From contig OY992834.1 in assembly GCA_963921425.1 (NCBI GenBank), positions 26,053,923 through 26,117,922 on the forward strand: a stretch of DNA of 64,000 nucleotides. Reading direction: 5' to 3'. Source of the DNA: Dryas octopetala. Lineage: Eukaryota; Streptophyta; Magnoliopsida; Rosales; Rosaceae. Made by a program: the position numbers and the translations under genes. Positions 34,965 to 46,113 of the stretch are shown here, one piece after another. The notes beneath the pieces were generated by a model. That model had not been told where the DNA came from. It searched no databases and saw only the letters and a list, made by a program, of their open reading frames with translations. How positions within the stretch are numbered: position 1 is the first letter of the stretch; the number at the start of each line of letters is the position of its first letter.

Positions 34965-35220
34965 GTATCAGCTGCACGGGTCAAATTCATGACTAAAAAT
35001 TGGAGTAGAGAGGTAGAGAAGAGAAAACGAAGGCCCTTCATCTGAGTTTTTTCTAAGAAATGGGAAGGTCACTAGTAATTCAGACTTTTTGCATGGACTT
35101 GGCAGCCGCTTTTGACTTTAACAACTAGAGACTAAATCTATTCCATGGTTAAAAATTTTGGGCATGGGTGTTCAGACAATATATGAGCATGAAATTCTTC
35201 CAGGGCACAATATATTCAAT
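34965..35220. repeat. ~256-bp segment duplicated from 29956-30211 (copy 2)
   Basis: It is nearly identical to copy 1 and abuts the end of the CCATGTACAAAA tandem repeat. Since copy 1 lies within a gene-like locus, copy 2 is probably the derived one. Confidence 0.9.
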
Positions 35221-35849
35221 CTTGATCACAATATATTTCAGGAGGTTTTATACATCGAAAAAACTTGATTACGATTTCCAATCTTGTTTTGGATATCAGT
35301 TGGGCTGAAAAAACAAATGGCATTTGCTTTGTTCTTTTGACAATTCATCCATTGCGTTTGATCTGTTTAAATGATTTTAAACGATTCGACAGGGACTGCT
35401 CAGGATCCCAATTATAACAGCATTATTCAATGATTAAAAAACAGAAAAAGATTTTGGTTAATACATAAAGGGGCAGCAAAATACAAGCATGTGTATTGGC
35501 AAAATATGTATTGGCACTTTTGGGTACTTGATATTCAACAAATTTTACCCAACTCAAGAATGCCTAAACATTTTGATACAATATTGATTAAAAATGTAAA
35601 ACACATGTAAATGTGTAATGTATATAGTTATAGACTTTTAGTATAAGGTTTTTAATTAAACTTGTTAATACTTAATACCTTAAAAAATTTGATCTAAAAA
35701 AAACCCCCTACAAAATTTAAAATTCAAAAAACTAAAACTGAAAATCACTAAAACAAAAAAATTAAAACACAAAATATTGAAATTGAAACCAAAAAAATTC
35801 CATCCTCGCCCAAAATATAAAATTAACCCACCCAAGTTGAAAAAAAAAT
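35221..35849. other. AT-rich stretch, no gene seen
   Basis: No exon or structured repeat was recognised between the duplicated segment and the next partial head module. Confidence 0.5.
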
Positions 35850-36010
35850 GAACCTCTGGCGCGTCTCCAGACTTGTCAAATAGTGTAATTTTGAATTGCA
35901 TGTCAAAATCTGATTGTTAAACAGGAGCTTGTATTTAGCACTCTGAGAATGCAATTGCCCTTTCGTGTATACACAGTTGCAGTGCGAAACGTTTTTTTGG
36001 CCCAGTGATG
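35850..36010 (+). repeat. Partial head module
   Basis: It shares CTCTGGCGCGT, TTGCATGTCAAAA, AACAGGAGCTTGTATTTAGC and CAGTTGCAGTGCGAAACG with copies A and B, and leads directly into array 2. Confidence 0.85.
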
Positions 36011-37795
36011 AAGTTACCATTTTCTTGAGATTTGGTTCAAGAAAATGGTAACTTGGATTAAGAAAATGGTAACTTACAATTCATTGAGAAAAAGTTACCA
36101 TTTCTTGAGAAAAAAAATCAAGAAAATGGTAAGTTTGGTCACGCTGGGGCTGGATTACCACTTTTTTGAATGAAGTTACCATTTTCTTGATCAATTGATC
36201 AAGAAAGTGGTAACGTGTTTTGCTTCACTGATTCCGTTACCATTTTCTTGATATTTGGTTCAAGAAAATGGTAACTTCGATCAAAAATGTGGTAACTTAC
36301 CATTTTTTAAGAAAATGTTACCATTTCTTGAGGAAAAAAATCAAGAGAATTGTAACTTTGGTCAAGATTGGCCTTAGTTACCACATTCTTGAACTAAGTT
36401 ACCATTTTCTTGATCGAACGATCAAGAAAGTGGTAACGTGTTTTGCTTGGCTGATTTGGTTACCATTTTCTTGATGTTTGGTTCAAGAAAATGGTAACTT
36501 GGATCAAGAAAATGGTAACTTACCATTTCTTAACAAAAAGTTACCATTTCTTGAGAAAAAAAATCAAGGAAATGGTAGCTTTGGTCAAGCTTGGGCTTGG
36601 TTACCATATTCTTGAACCAAGTTACCATTTTCTTGATTGAACGATCAAGAAAGTGGTAACTTTTTTGCTTGGCTAATTTGGTTACCATTTTCTTCATGTT
36701 TGGTTCAAGAATATGGTAACTTTGATCAAGAAAATGGTAACTTACTTTTTCTTGAGAAAAAGTTACCATTTCTTGAGGAAATAAATCAAGAAAATGGTAA
36801 CTTTCGTCAAGCTTGGGCTTGGTTACCACTTTCTTGATCAAAGTTACCATTTTCTTGATCGAACAATCAAGAAAGTGGTAACGTTTTTTGCTTGGCTAAT
36901 TTGGTTACCATTTTCTTGAGAATTGGTTCAAGAAAATGGTAACTTGGATCAAGAAAATGGTAACTTACCATTTCTTGATCTAAAGTTACCATTTCTTGAG
37001 GAAAAAAATCAAGAAAATGGTAAGTTTGGTTAAGCTTAGGCTGAGTTACCACTTTCTTGAACCAAGTTACCATTTTCTTGATCGATTGATCAAGAAAGTA
37101 GTAACGTGTTTTGCTTGGCTGATTTGGTTACCATTTTCTTGATGTTTGGTTCAAGAAAATGGTAACTTTGATCAAAAATGTGGTAACTTACCATTTCTTG
37201 ATCTAAAGTTTCCATTTCTTGAGGAAAAAAATCAAAAAAATGGTAAGTTTGGTCAAGCTTAGGCTGAGTTACCACTTTCTTGAACCAAGTTACCATTTTC
37301 TTGATCGATTGATCAAGAAAGTAGTAACGTGTTTTGCTTGGCTGATTTGGTTACCATTTTCTTGATGTTTGGTATAAGAAAATGGTAACTTTGATAAAAA
37401 ATGTGGTAACTTACCATTTCTTGAGCTAATATTACCATTTCTTGAGAAAAAAAATCAAGAAAATGGTAAGTTTGGTCAAGATATAATTTTGTGATTGCAT
37501 GTTCAAACCCGATTGGCAAACAGGAGCTAGTTTTTAATACTCAGAGAATGCAATTGCCTTTTCATCTATATACAGTTGCATGCGTAGGTGGTTACCACAT
37601 TCTTGATATGAATTTACCATTTTCTTGAATTTAAGATCAAGAAAGTGGTAACTTGGGTTTTAAGCAGTTTTGTGAAGTTACCACTTTTTTGATGCATCCC
37701 TCAAGAAAGTGGTAACTCATAGTCAAAATTTGGTAAGTAACCAAATCTTGACAGAGTTACCACTTTCTTGAGGGATGCATCAAAAAAGTGGTAAA
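36011..37795. repeat. Array 2 of palindromic 223-bp repeats
   Basis: About 6.5 units with period 223 bp (clear between 36867, 37090 and 37313) are built from nine copies per unit of GTTACCAYTTTCTTGA or its inverse. A partial head module interrupts at 37480-37595. The array ends in a hairpin, TTACCACTTTCTTGAGGGAT then GCATCAAAAAAGTGGTAAAAC, and the same terminal block closes array 3. Confidence 0.93.
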
Positions 37796-38665
37796 ACTCA
37801 AATCACACAGATCTTCCGCTCATTTCACTCTCCATTCAAAATAAATAACGTAGCCTCACCCAGACCCTCTCTCGCCGCCCTCGACTCTCTCTCGCCGTCC
37901 TGGCACTGTCGTTCAATCCTGGCTGTCGCCACCCTTTCGCCATCCTCCCACCAAAAACGCAGAAAACTCAGAAACCCATCCTAGCACGTCCATCGCCCAT
38001 CATACCAGAAAACTCAGACCCTCTCTCACTGAGTTTCGAAACCTAGAAACCCAGAAAACTCACTCAGACTCTCTCTCTCACCGAGTTTCGATCTCTCAGA
38101 AACTATAAAACTCCGACTCTGTCTCTCTCACCCAGGTTAGGGCTTCGATTTGTTTACATTTGATTTTGTAGATTTATTCATATGTCAAACTCTCTATCTC
38201 TTTCATGAATTTAATATTTGGATTTTGAACTAATTTATGCAGGCTCAACAGGCACTTGCAGCAATTTAACTGAAGCCAAGACAGTCTCTCACTCTCTCGG
38301 TAAGCTATTCCTCCTCTCTTTCGCTTTTTAGCATTCTCTCTACCTCATCCTCTTGGGTTTCTTCTTTATGAAATAAGGTTTCAAATTAGGGGTTTTTTGG
38401 GGTTTATGATTTTCTTCAAATTAGGGGTTTTCTTAGGTTTGTTTGTTTCTTCAAATTAACTACACCTTCGTCCGACACTGGAGTCTCCCATTTTCTGCTT
38501 ATCAAGGTTTTGTTTAGCTTTGGTTTTATTTTGCATGCTGGCTTTTGTTATTTTAATAGGTGCTTTCTTATCTCTTCTTATTTTTCCATCTTGATGTCCA
38601 TCAAAGTATCAAACTTTCCTTTTTCTTGTTAATTTATGTGCAATTCTCTAATTCCTTTAATATAG
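37796..38665 (+). promoter_or_regulatory. Leader-like region of the truncated RPN10-like gene
   Basis: CT-rich, CpG-containing sequence (37860-38130) resembles a plant 5' UTR. Possible noncoding exons are the part ending at CTCTCACCCAG (gt near 38137) and one at about 38244-38300 (GCTCAACAGGCACTTGC, followed by gtaagc). No coding exon for the amino-terminal third of RPN10 is present. Use as a leader is inference. Confidence 0.45.
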
Positions 38666-38673
38666 GTCTTGAA

Positions 38674-41307
38674 ATGGGGGGTGAGATGAACATAACAGCT
38701 GCAATCCAGGTAGCTCAATTGGCTCTTAAGCATCGCCAAAACAAAAATCAGCAACAGCGGATTATAGTTTTTGCTGGAAGGTAGATAATGCTAAGTTCTG
38801 TCTACTTGCCCATTCCTTTTTTCTTTTTTTGTTGTTGACATCTAAAATTTGTTCTGTGTGTTCAGTCCTGTTAAATATGAAAAGAAGGTATTGGAAATGA
38901 TTGGGAAGAAACTGAAGAAGAACAGTGTTGCTCTTGATATTGTTGATTTTGGTGAAGAAGATGATGGGAAGCCAGAGAAGCTGGAGACCCTTCTTTCTGC
39001 TGTTAATAATAATGACAGCAGTCATTTAGTACATGTCCCTCCTGGTCCAAATGCTCTATCTGATGTTCTTATAAGGTACCATCTTTGGTGTTTGTCCATG
39101 TCTGTTTATAGAAAAGCTTATAATGCCAAATTTAAAGTTATTTATCACTGGAACTAATTGGAATGTAAGGTTTAGATTCATACCATTTCATTTACAAGTC
39201 AAGAACATAAAGAAAGTAGGAAATGACTCAAGTGTATCAAAAACAATATGTTAGTACGGAGAAAGAACATAAAAGTGAGAATAATAGATATTAGAAAGAT
39301 AAAGGCGAATCTTGAAAAATATCCTCTTTACGATCAAAATATTGTTTACCAAATTATATGAACTATAACAGGATTTCTACTTTCATTTTTATCTTCACCT
39401 GTTTTTCGTTTTACTTGGCAGTACACCTGTATTCACTGGCGATGGAGAAGGAGGAAGTGGCTTTGCAGGGGCAGCAGCAGCAGCAGTTGCTGCTGCTATT
39501 GGTGGTTCGGGCTATGATTTTGGTGTAGATCCCAATATCGATCCTGAGCTTGCTCTTGCCCTTAGAGTCTCCATGGAAGAGGAAAGGGCAAGGCAAGAAG
39601 CTGCTGCCAAAAGATCTGCTGAGGAAGCTGCTAGACAAGAAAAAGGAGAGGAACTGTCATCCAAATCAGAGGATGCAACCATGACCGAACATGTTAATGC
39701 TTCATCTCTCAACGAGGATAAGAAACTTTCTGATGATATGGTTGGTGTCAGTTCTTATCGTGATGTGTGTTTGTGTTTGCATGTAGCTTTTTGTAGTTCA
39801 TGAAGTCTTTATTGTGTTGGTTTTTCTCTCATCATTTGTTATCATTCAAAGAACTCCTGTAACCTGAATTGGCCTTGGCGTATGTTATGGTGATAGGTTG
39901 ATGACAATGACTTACTAAAGCAGGCTCTTGCAATGTCGATGAGTAACTCTGGATCTGCTAATTCAGCGGGTGATGCTGAGATGTCAGAGGCAACTAGTGC
40001 GGATCAGGAGTTGGCTTTAGGTGTGTTCTTTGATTCCATTTTTTTAATTATTAAGGGGTAGGTGACTGGGTGGTAACTTGAGCTTCTTTTATTTGATTAC
40101 TTTTTACATGTGGAAAATTATTTACAAGATGCTTCTGTTGTTCTGTTGCATGGACAGTAGTTTAACATGAGATTTGTATCCTTGTTTGACTTTGGAAGAT
40201 CACATTCCTTTCATTTCAGCAGCATCTAGTTCATCTCTACAACTATTGGACTTCATAGCCATACTTTTTTCTTTTCTTTTCTTGATAAGAAATGCCGTCA
40301 GAAGAATATACCAATCATAGGTTTACATTTAGTAGTTCTTTTTTATGTACATGTAAATTACTGGTCCATTTGCTGCATACATTTCACTTTGGACTTTTGT
40401 CACTAGTGGTATGGATTGCTGAATTCCATACCTATGAGTCATGGATTCACATAATTCATACTCACAGCCATGGATGCTTAGCTGCCCCAAACCTGCATCA
40501 TTATTTTGCTCTTTTCTTACATTGTTGTATGCTTGTCATGTGTAAACTTGTTCATGATTTTATGTTTTTTTTATTTTTAAAATTCTCAGTTAAAAGTAAG
40601 CTATTAATCGTTGTAAAATCAATGTTAACTATTTATTAATGTGCTGAAGTTGGACATCAAAATCTGAACACCTATCAATGTGGCCTTTTGTTTTGCTTTA
40701 TATTTAATTTTTGTCTGGTTAATTGATTTGCCAAGCTTCTGAACATTGACAGATAGATTTGATAATATCTGGTTCCTTCCTGCATGCTTATTATTTCTTT
40801 GCTGCATGCAGCTCTTCAAATGTCCATGCAGGAAAGTACAGGAGAGCCATCATCCCAGTCAGATGTGAGCAAGGTGTTGGAGGATCAGTCTTTTCTGTCA
40901 TCTATCCTTGAATCTGTATGCGTAATTGAACCTGTTTTTTTGGCCTGTATGTAATTGAACGTGTCCTGTTGTATTCCATGTATAATTATGTTGCTGTTGA
41001 CCTGATATTTTATTTTTCTTACAGCTTCCAGGAGTTGACCCCAATGATCCTTCAGTGAAAGATCTTCTTGCATCTCTGAAGAATCAGTCTGAGGTGTGTT
41101 CACAAACCTTACACATGAAAACTTATTGGGTGACTGGATATGCTTCTGTTTTTGTTTGTTATAAAACTCATTTTCCTGTGGTGTTAGTATCTCTTTTTGC
41201 AGTACCAAATTTCTACAATATATTTCCCACTTTTAAATGTTTTTCCTTTCCTGGTATTCTAGTCCCAACAAAAGGATGAAGAAGAACCTTCAAATGAGGA
41301 TAAATGA
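38674..41307 (+). CDS. RPN10: 26S proteasome ubiquitin receptor RPN10-like, 5'-truncated (7 exons)
   Basis: RPN10 is the proteasome base-lid subunit that binds polyubiquitin. Exons are 38666-38780, 38866-39075, 39422-39740, 39897-40020, 40812-40915, 41025-41093 and 41263-41307, all GT-AG and in frame. From the ATG at 38674 they encode 325 residues against about 385 in Arabidopsis. Present are the second half of the VWA domain ([54 protein letters not shown]) and three ubiquitin-interacting motifs ([35 protein letters not shown]). Missing are the first exons, which would begin near MICIDNSEWMRNGD; I found them nowhere upstream in the window. The palindromic array ends 0.9 kb upstream. It may be a 5'-truncated copy, or be expressed from a new leader as a protein without an intact VWA fold. 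Confidence 0.88.
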
Positions 41308-42459
41308 AAATGTGATCAGAATTGCTTCTGTATCTTCAAAGTAAGGAGTCAAATTAAGAATTCAATTCCAACTTTGATAATGAATGCCTTGGTTGTTTTG
41401 ACCTATATTGATTTCCTTAGAACCATCTGGTTCCTCTTTTGCAGACCACAGAGCTGTTCGTTTTAGAGGAAGGCTTCTTTATTTCGTGGGAGGATGATAC
41501 AAAAACAGATGCAGAACAGGATTTTAGAGATTAAATTACAAGTTAATCAAAATATGCTGCATTTTACCTCATGTTGCAGGGAATGTAAACAATGGCATGA
41601 ACTGTGCCAAACTTCATGGCATCATTTATGGCTGTTTTATTCAATTAAAAGGAGGAAAGAACAAATAGATTTGTGATGCTTTGAATTTAATGTTTATTGT
41701 CCTCGAAGTTTCTGAATGATTTCTCCCTCCTCCCTTTGGTCCTTTTTTCCTTGTGATATAGTCTGCCTAATAGGTTGTTCAATCATTCAGGCGTCATTCA
41801 ATCAAATCTGCACCATTGTATCACACATTCAATCAAATCTGCACCATTGTATCACACATTCACAGCTAATGAAAATTTCCTAGTGCAGTAAAAAAAAAAA
41901 AAACAAATGAAAATCATGTAGTGGTATTGCAATGCCTTATCAAGAAAGGGAAAGTCTTAAAAGTTTAAAAGGTAATCCGGCCACCAAGAATGACCTTCTT
42001 GGGTGACATAAACAGGCTGCATTACCTATATTTGCTGTTTAGCTTGGCATGAAAATCATATGTGGCTTCATTTGTTTTTGCTTTTCGAACTTGCTGAGAG
42101 TTATATACTTGGCCTAATGTGGCTGAGGGAAGAGTTTTCTATATCATTGCTTGAAAAAAGGCTACTCTCTTGTTGGGTGGACCATGATGCCTTTTCATCA
42201 ATGTGCACCACTTCTAAGTAATTCCATTTGAAAGAAGCTGAAATTTGTTGGGTGGCATCAAAATCAGGTCATATTATTCATGACCAAACCGTACATTGAG
42301 CATATATATTTGTGAGGGTTATAAACTCAGATCCTAGAAAACAAATGATCCACACCACAAGTTGTGGGACTGATTGAGTATTACCTCAAGTGGTGGGTCA
42401 TTCACATGAGGGGTATGTTTCCCCATACATGTCCATGCATTCTCTTGTATGGTAAACAA
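41308..42459. other. 3' flank of RPN10-like gene and intergenic DNA
   Basis: It includes the 3' UTR region and a perfect 31-bp tandem duplication (41795-41825 and 41826-41856, starting CATTCAATCAAATCTGC). No further gene was seen before the exons at 42460. Confidence 0.6.
41795..41856. repeat. Perfect 31-bp tandem duplication
   Basis: Two identical adjacent copies, 41795-41825 and 41826-41856, begin CATTCAATCAAATCTGC. Confidence 0.95.
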
Positions 42460-42682
42460 TGGAGGTGGTTGGCATGAAGCTCAAGATGGACATGCATATT
42501 TTGCTTGTACGGTAAGTGATCTTTATGTGTTCCCTTTTTAAAAAAAAAAAAACAAAACAAAACATTCTGCTCTTGGAAAATATATTTATTTTAAACCTAT
42601 TATTTCTCTAAACATGATGATGGAGAGGTCAAATACAAGTGTCCTGCTGGGTTTAAAGGTGATGGTGTCAAAAGTTGTGAAG
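42455..42682 (+). pseudogene. Vacuolar-sorting-receptor EGF-like fragment (2 exons)
   Basis: One exon ending at 42511 encodes NNGGGWHEAQDGHAYFACT. A second ending at 42682 encodes HDDGEVKYKCPAGFKGDGVK then SCE. Both match the EGF-like region of plant vacuolar sorting receptors (NNGGCW..., CPxGFKGDGVxSCE), with the first Cys of NGGCW replaced by Gly. The large luminal PA domain, the transmembrane segment and the YMPL-type tail are absent nearby. It is either a gene fragment or the 5' part of a chimeric gene with the following exons. Confidence 0.65.
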
Positions 42683-42798
42683 GTAAGAGAAATTAACGTC
42701 TTGGTATTTTTTGTTGTTGTTTTTCAATTTCACTGTAATAGGAAATAAATCTAGTAATGCATTGATGTCTAAATAGCTCAAGTTCAGAAATTAAAGTC

Positions 42799-43212
42799 AT
42801 GTTTTTGTACTGTGACAACAATGGTTCGATGCAATATATTGCCAATTTTGAAGGTAATCAACGCCCAGCCTGGGGATGCAAAGGGACTAATGTAAGTGAA
42901 CGTTTTTGTTAAGTTTGGCCGACCATTTGTGCAACCAAAACATTGAAATGTCATAATGCATGTGTTTTGTATTAGGGTAAGGCTGACTGCCATGGCTGGA
43001 TATGGGTAGATGAGTACAAGAACTGTGGATTCACCAATGTTTCGGCATCACAACCACCCAAAGATACCGGAGTGTCAAATGTCGCGGATTCATCACAAGG
43101 GTCAGCTGCCCCTGATTTATCTCAACAGTCCAGACCCCTGGATTTGGTGGATGAAGAACCTGGGAACGACTATCATTCAGAGTCATCGCCAGACTGCACC
43201 CCTGCCAATTAG
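42799..43212 (+). CDS. Unrecognised small Cys-containing protein (2 exons visible)
   Basis: Exons 42799-42891 and 42976-43212 join in phase 0 through GT-AG sites and give about 109 residues from the ATG at 42799, though the true start may lie further upstream. The first part is Cys/Trp-rich (FLYCDNNGSMQYIANF, RPAWGCKG, ADCHGWIWVDEYKNCGFTN). The second is Ser/Pro/Asp-rich and disordered-looking (QPPKDTGVSNVADSSQ, ending SPDCTPAN). I do not recognise the family. The upstream exons resemble a vacuolar sorting receptor, so the gene may be a fusion. An alternative frame using a GT at 42853 is possible but gives a less convincing continuation. Confidence 0.5.
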
Positions 43213-43701
43213 CGTCCATGGTGGCCATCTGACTCATCGTGGTCACCTGATCCTGATGAAATTTACTCCCCGTATTAACAAATGTAATTATAATGTGCAA
43301 AACTGGTTGTGACGTCACTAAACTTGGCAGGCTACAATCAGGAAGATTGCTGTTACTCTTGATTAATTTTGCAGTTTTCATGTTGTGAGAATTGCTTCTT
43401 GGGTATCTGCTTGGTTATTGTTGTACTAAGACTCAATCTAAGTACTATGGATGAAGTGTATACTTGGCCATTTTATTTTATGCATTTTGTTCGTTCTGTT
43501 GTTTATGGATGTGAGTAATGTGACTGTGTATATATGAATACGTGGCTGCATTGTTTGGTAAATAAATGACGTATCGGTGTGCATCCTGAAAATTATGACA
43601 ATTAAGTTATTGAGACGTTAATAAGTTCATGTTCGTTAGTAAATATTCAGGCACTCCAATTTAAACTAGCAGAGGATAATTGGGTATGTTAGACTAGACA
43701 A
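43213..43701. other. Intergenic, no gene seen
   Basis: This is the 3' flank of the small gene and AT-rich sequence up to the next head module. No repeat structure was noticed. Confidence 0.5.
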
Positions 43702-44035
43702 ATACATTCATTTAAGAAGAGATGCTGAAAAACATAATGTCATGGGCAGGGGCTTGCCTCTGCAATAATATGCCTTATAGGAACCCTAGTTGTGCACGAG
43801 GATGCAGTAGACCTATCATTCAATCCCATGCAGAGTTCCATGTGTCCAAGAAGGAGGCAGATTCTTCAACAGATGCTGCCTCTGGCGCGTTTCCAGACTA
43901 GTCAAACTGTGTAATTTTTGATTGCATGTCAAAACCTGATTGTCAAACAGGAGCTCGTATTTAGCACTCTGAGAATGCAATTGCGCTTTCGTGTATACAC
44001 AGTTGCAGTGCGAAACCTTTTTTTGGCCCAGTGAT
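43702..44035 (+). repeat. Head module of the palindromic-array family (copy B)
   Basis: It aligns with 33599-33930 from TACATTC to TTGGCCCAGTGAT with roughly 90-95% identity. It carries the same short ORF, ending GCGTTTCCAGACTAG. It breaks off at 44035 and the next 400 bp are unrelated. Confidence 0.9.
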
Positions 44036-44435
44036 ATTCAGCAACATGTAAATGCTTGATTCTAACATTGCTTGTTTATTAAGTCAAAACTATTACAAGG
44101 GGATCAATTAAATTTATAGTCTTTATGAAACTAGACAAACTCACATCTCCACGAAAAAGTTAAGTACATGTAGGGAATCAAATTGTAAGAGAAATGAGCT
44201 AAAAGGCTTCCGCCAAAATATATTAGTAGGAACCACAGTTACTGTCTAAATGTATAAATATGAGTGGTTTGGGTTTTGGTTAAATTAGAAACTTAAACTT
44301 AAACCCTATATTATATATCCTAAATCCTATTGTGTTTTTTTAAAATTTTAAATCCTATAACTTACCCAATACCCTATACCCAATACCCTATATTTCATAG
44401 TTGGTAATTTGGTATATAACTATAGAAGCAATTTT
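44036..44435. other. AT-rich spacer between two head modules
   Basis: It contains AACCCTATA-like simple sequence (about 44295-44400). It probably separates copy B from the next head module by insertion. No gene was seen. Confidence 0.5.
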
Positions 44436-44560
44436 GTTCAGAATTTTGGATTGCATGTCAAAACCTGATTGTCAAACAGGAGCTTGTATTTAGTAGTATG
44501 CGAATGCAATTGCCCTTTCGTCTATACACAGTTGCAGTGCGAAATGATTTTTGGCCCAGT
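44436..44560 (+). repeat. Partial head module leading into array 3
   Basis: TTGCATGTCAAAACCTGATT, CAAACAGGAGCTTGTATTTA and ACAGTTGCAGTGCGAAAT match the second half of copies A and B; the array follows directly. Confidence 0.85.
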
Positions 44561-46113
44561 GATGAAGTTACCATTCTCTTGATGTTTAGTTCAAGAAAAT
44601 GGTAACTTGGATCAACAAAATGGTAACATTTTTTGCCCCACTGATTTGGTTACCATTTTCTTGATGTTTGGTTCAAGAAAATGGTAACTTGGATCAAGAA
44701 AATGGTAACTTACCATTTCTTGAGAAAAAGTTACCATTTCTTGAGAAAAAAAATCAAGAAAATGGTAACTTTGGTGAAGGTTGGGCTTGGTTACCACTTT
44801 CTTGATCAAAGTTACCATTTTCTTGATCGAACAATCAAGAAAGTGGTAACGATTTTTTCTTGGCTGATTTGGTTACCATTTTCTTGAGGATTGGTTCAAG
44901 AAAATGGTAACTTGGACCAAGAAAATGGTAACTTACCATTTCTTGAGAAAAAATTACCATTTCTTGAGAAAAAAAATCAAGAAAATGGTAACTTTGTTCA
45001 AGGTTGGGATTGGTTACCACATTCTTGAACCAAGTTACCATTTTCTTGATCGAACGATCAAGAAAGTGGTAACGTTTTTTGCTTGGCTGATTTGGTTACC
45101 ATTTTCTTGAGGATTGGTTCAAGAAAATGGTAACTTGAATCAAGAAAATGGTAACTTACCATTTCTTGAGAAAAAGTTACCATTTTTTGAGGAAAAAAAT
45201 CAAGAAAGTGGTAACTTTGGTCAAGATTGGGCTTCGTTACCACATTCTTGAACCAAGTTACCATTTTCTTGATCGAACGATCAAGAAAGTGGTAACGTTT
45301 TTTGCTTGGCTTATTTGGTTACCATTTTCTTGAGGATTGGTTCAAGAAAATGGTAACTTGAATCAAGAAAATGGTAACTTACCATTTCTTGAGAAAAAGT
45401 TACCATTTTTTGAGGAAAAAAATCAAGAAAGTGGTAAATTTGGTCAAGATTGGGCTTCGTTACCACATTCTTGAACCAAGTTACCATTTTCTTGATCGAA
45501 TGATCAAGAAAGTGGTAACGTTTTTTCCCCCACTGATTTGGTTACCATTTCTTGAGGATTGGTTCAAGAAAATGGTAACTTGGATCAAGAAAATGGTAAC
45601 TTACCATTTCTTGAGAAAAAGTTACCATTTCTTGAGGAAAAAAATCAAGAAAATGGTAACTTTGGTCAAGATTGGGCTTCGTTACCATATTCTTGAACCA
45701 AGTTACCATTTTCTTGATCGAACGATCAAGAAAGTGGTAACGTTTTTTGCCTCACTAATTTGTTACCATTTTCTTGATGTTTGGTTCAAGAATATGGTAA
45801 CTTTGATCAAGAAAATGGTAACTTACCATTTCTTGAGAACAAGTAACCATTTCTTGAGGAAAAAAATCAAAAAAATGGTAATTTTGGTCATGATTGGGCT
45901 TGGTTACCACATTCTTGAACCAAGTTACCATTTTCTTGATCGAACGATCAAAAAAGTGGTAACTTGGTTTGAGGCAAGGTTTTGGTTACCATTTTCTTGA
46001 TGTTTGGTTCAAGAAAATGGTAACTTGGATCAAGAATATGGTAAGTTACCACATCTTGATCAAGAGTTACCATTATCTTGAGGGATGCATCAAAAAAATG
46101 GTAAAACTTGTTT
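44561..46113. repeat. Array 3 of palindromic 223-bp repeats
   Basis: About seven units of period 222-223 bp, most conserved between 44640 and 45960. Each unit alternates GTTACCAYTTTCTTGA and TCAAGAAARTGGTAAC with spacers such as TCGAACGA and TTTGGTCAAGATTGGGCTT. It ends with the same GGGATGCATCAAAAAARTGG hairpin as array 2. The long plus-strand ORF 45371-46000 arises because some units are 222 bp (divisible by three). Confidence 0.95.

Noticed and set aside
36011..37795. CRISPR-like appearance of short repeats with regular spacing
   Set aside because: The repeats alternate orientation, the spacers are themselves repeated, and the genome is a plant nuclear one with no cas genes.
33599..37795. 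Helitron explanation for the head/array/tail unit
   Set aside because: A terminal hairpin is present, but the ends after it read AACTCA or AACTTG rather than CTRR. No TC start, AT insertion site or Rep/helicase was seen.
43010..43381. 100- and 116-codon ORFs on either strand over 43010-43381
   Set aside because: The frame with in-phase splice sites (42799-42891 joined to 42976-43212) explains the region better; the others are shadows.
44612..46000. Many ORFs of 60-209 codons on both strands in the palindromic arrays (YHFLD/KKMVT repeats)
   Set aside because: The frames follow the DNA palindrome: both strands give nearly the same peptide, and the frame shifts with each 223-bp unit. This is repeat structure, not coding selection.
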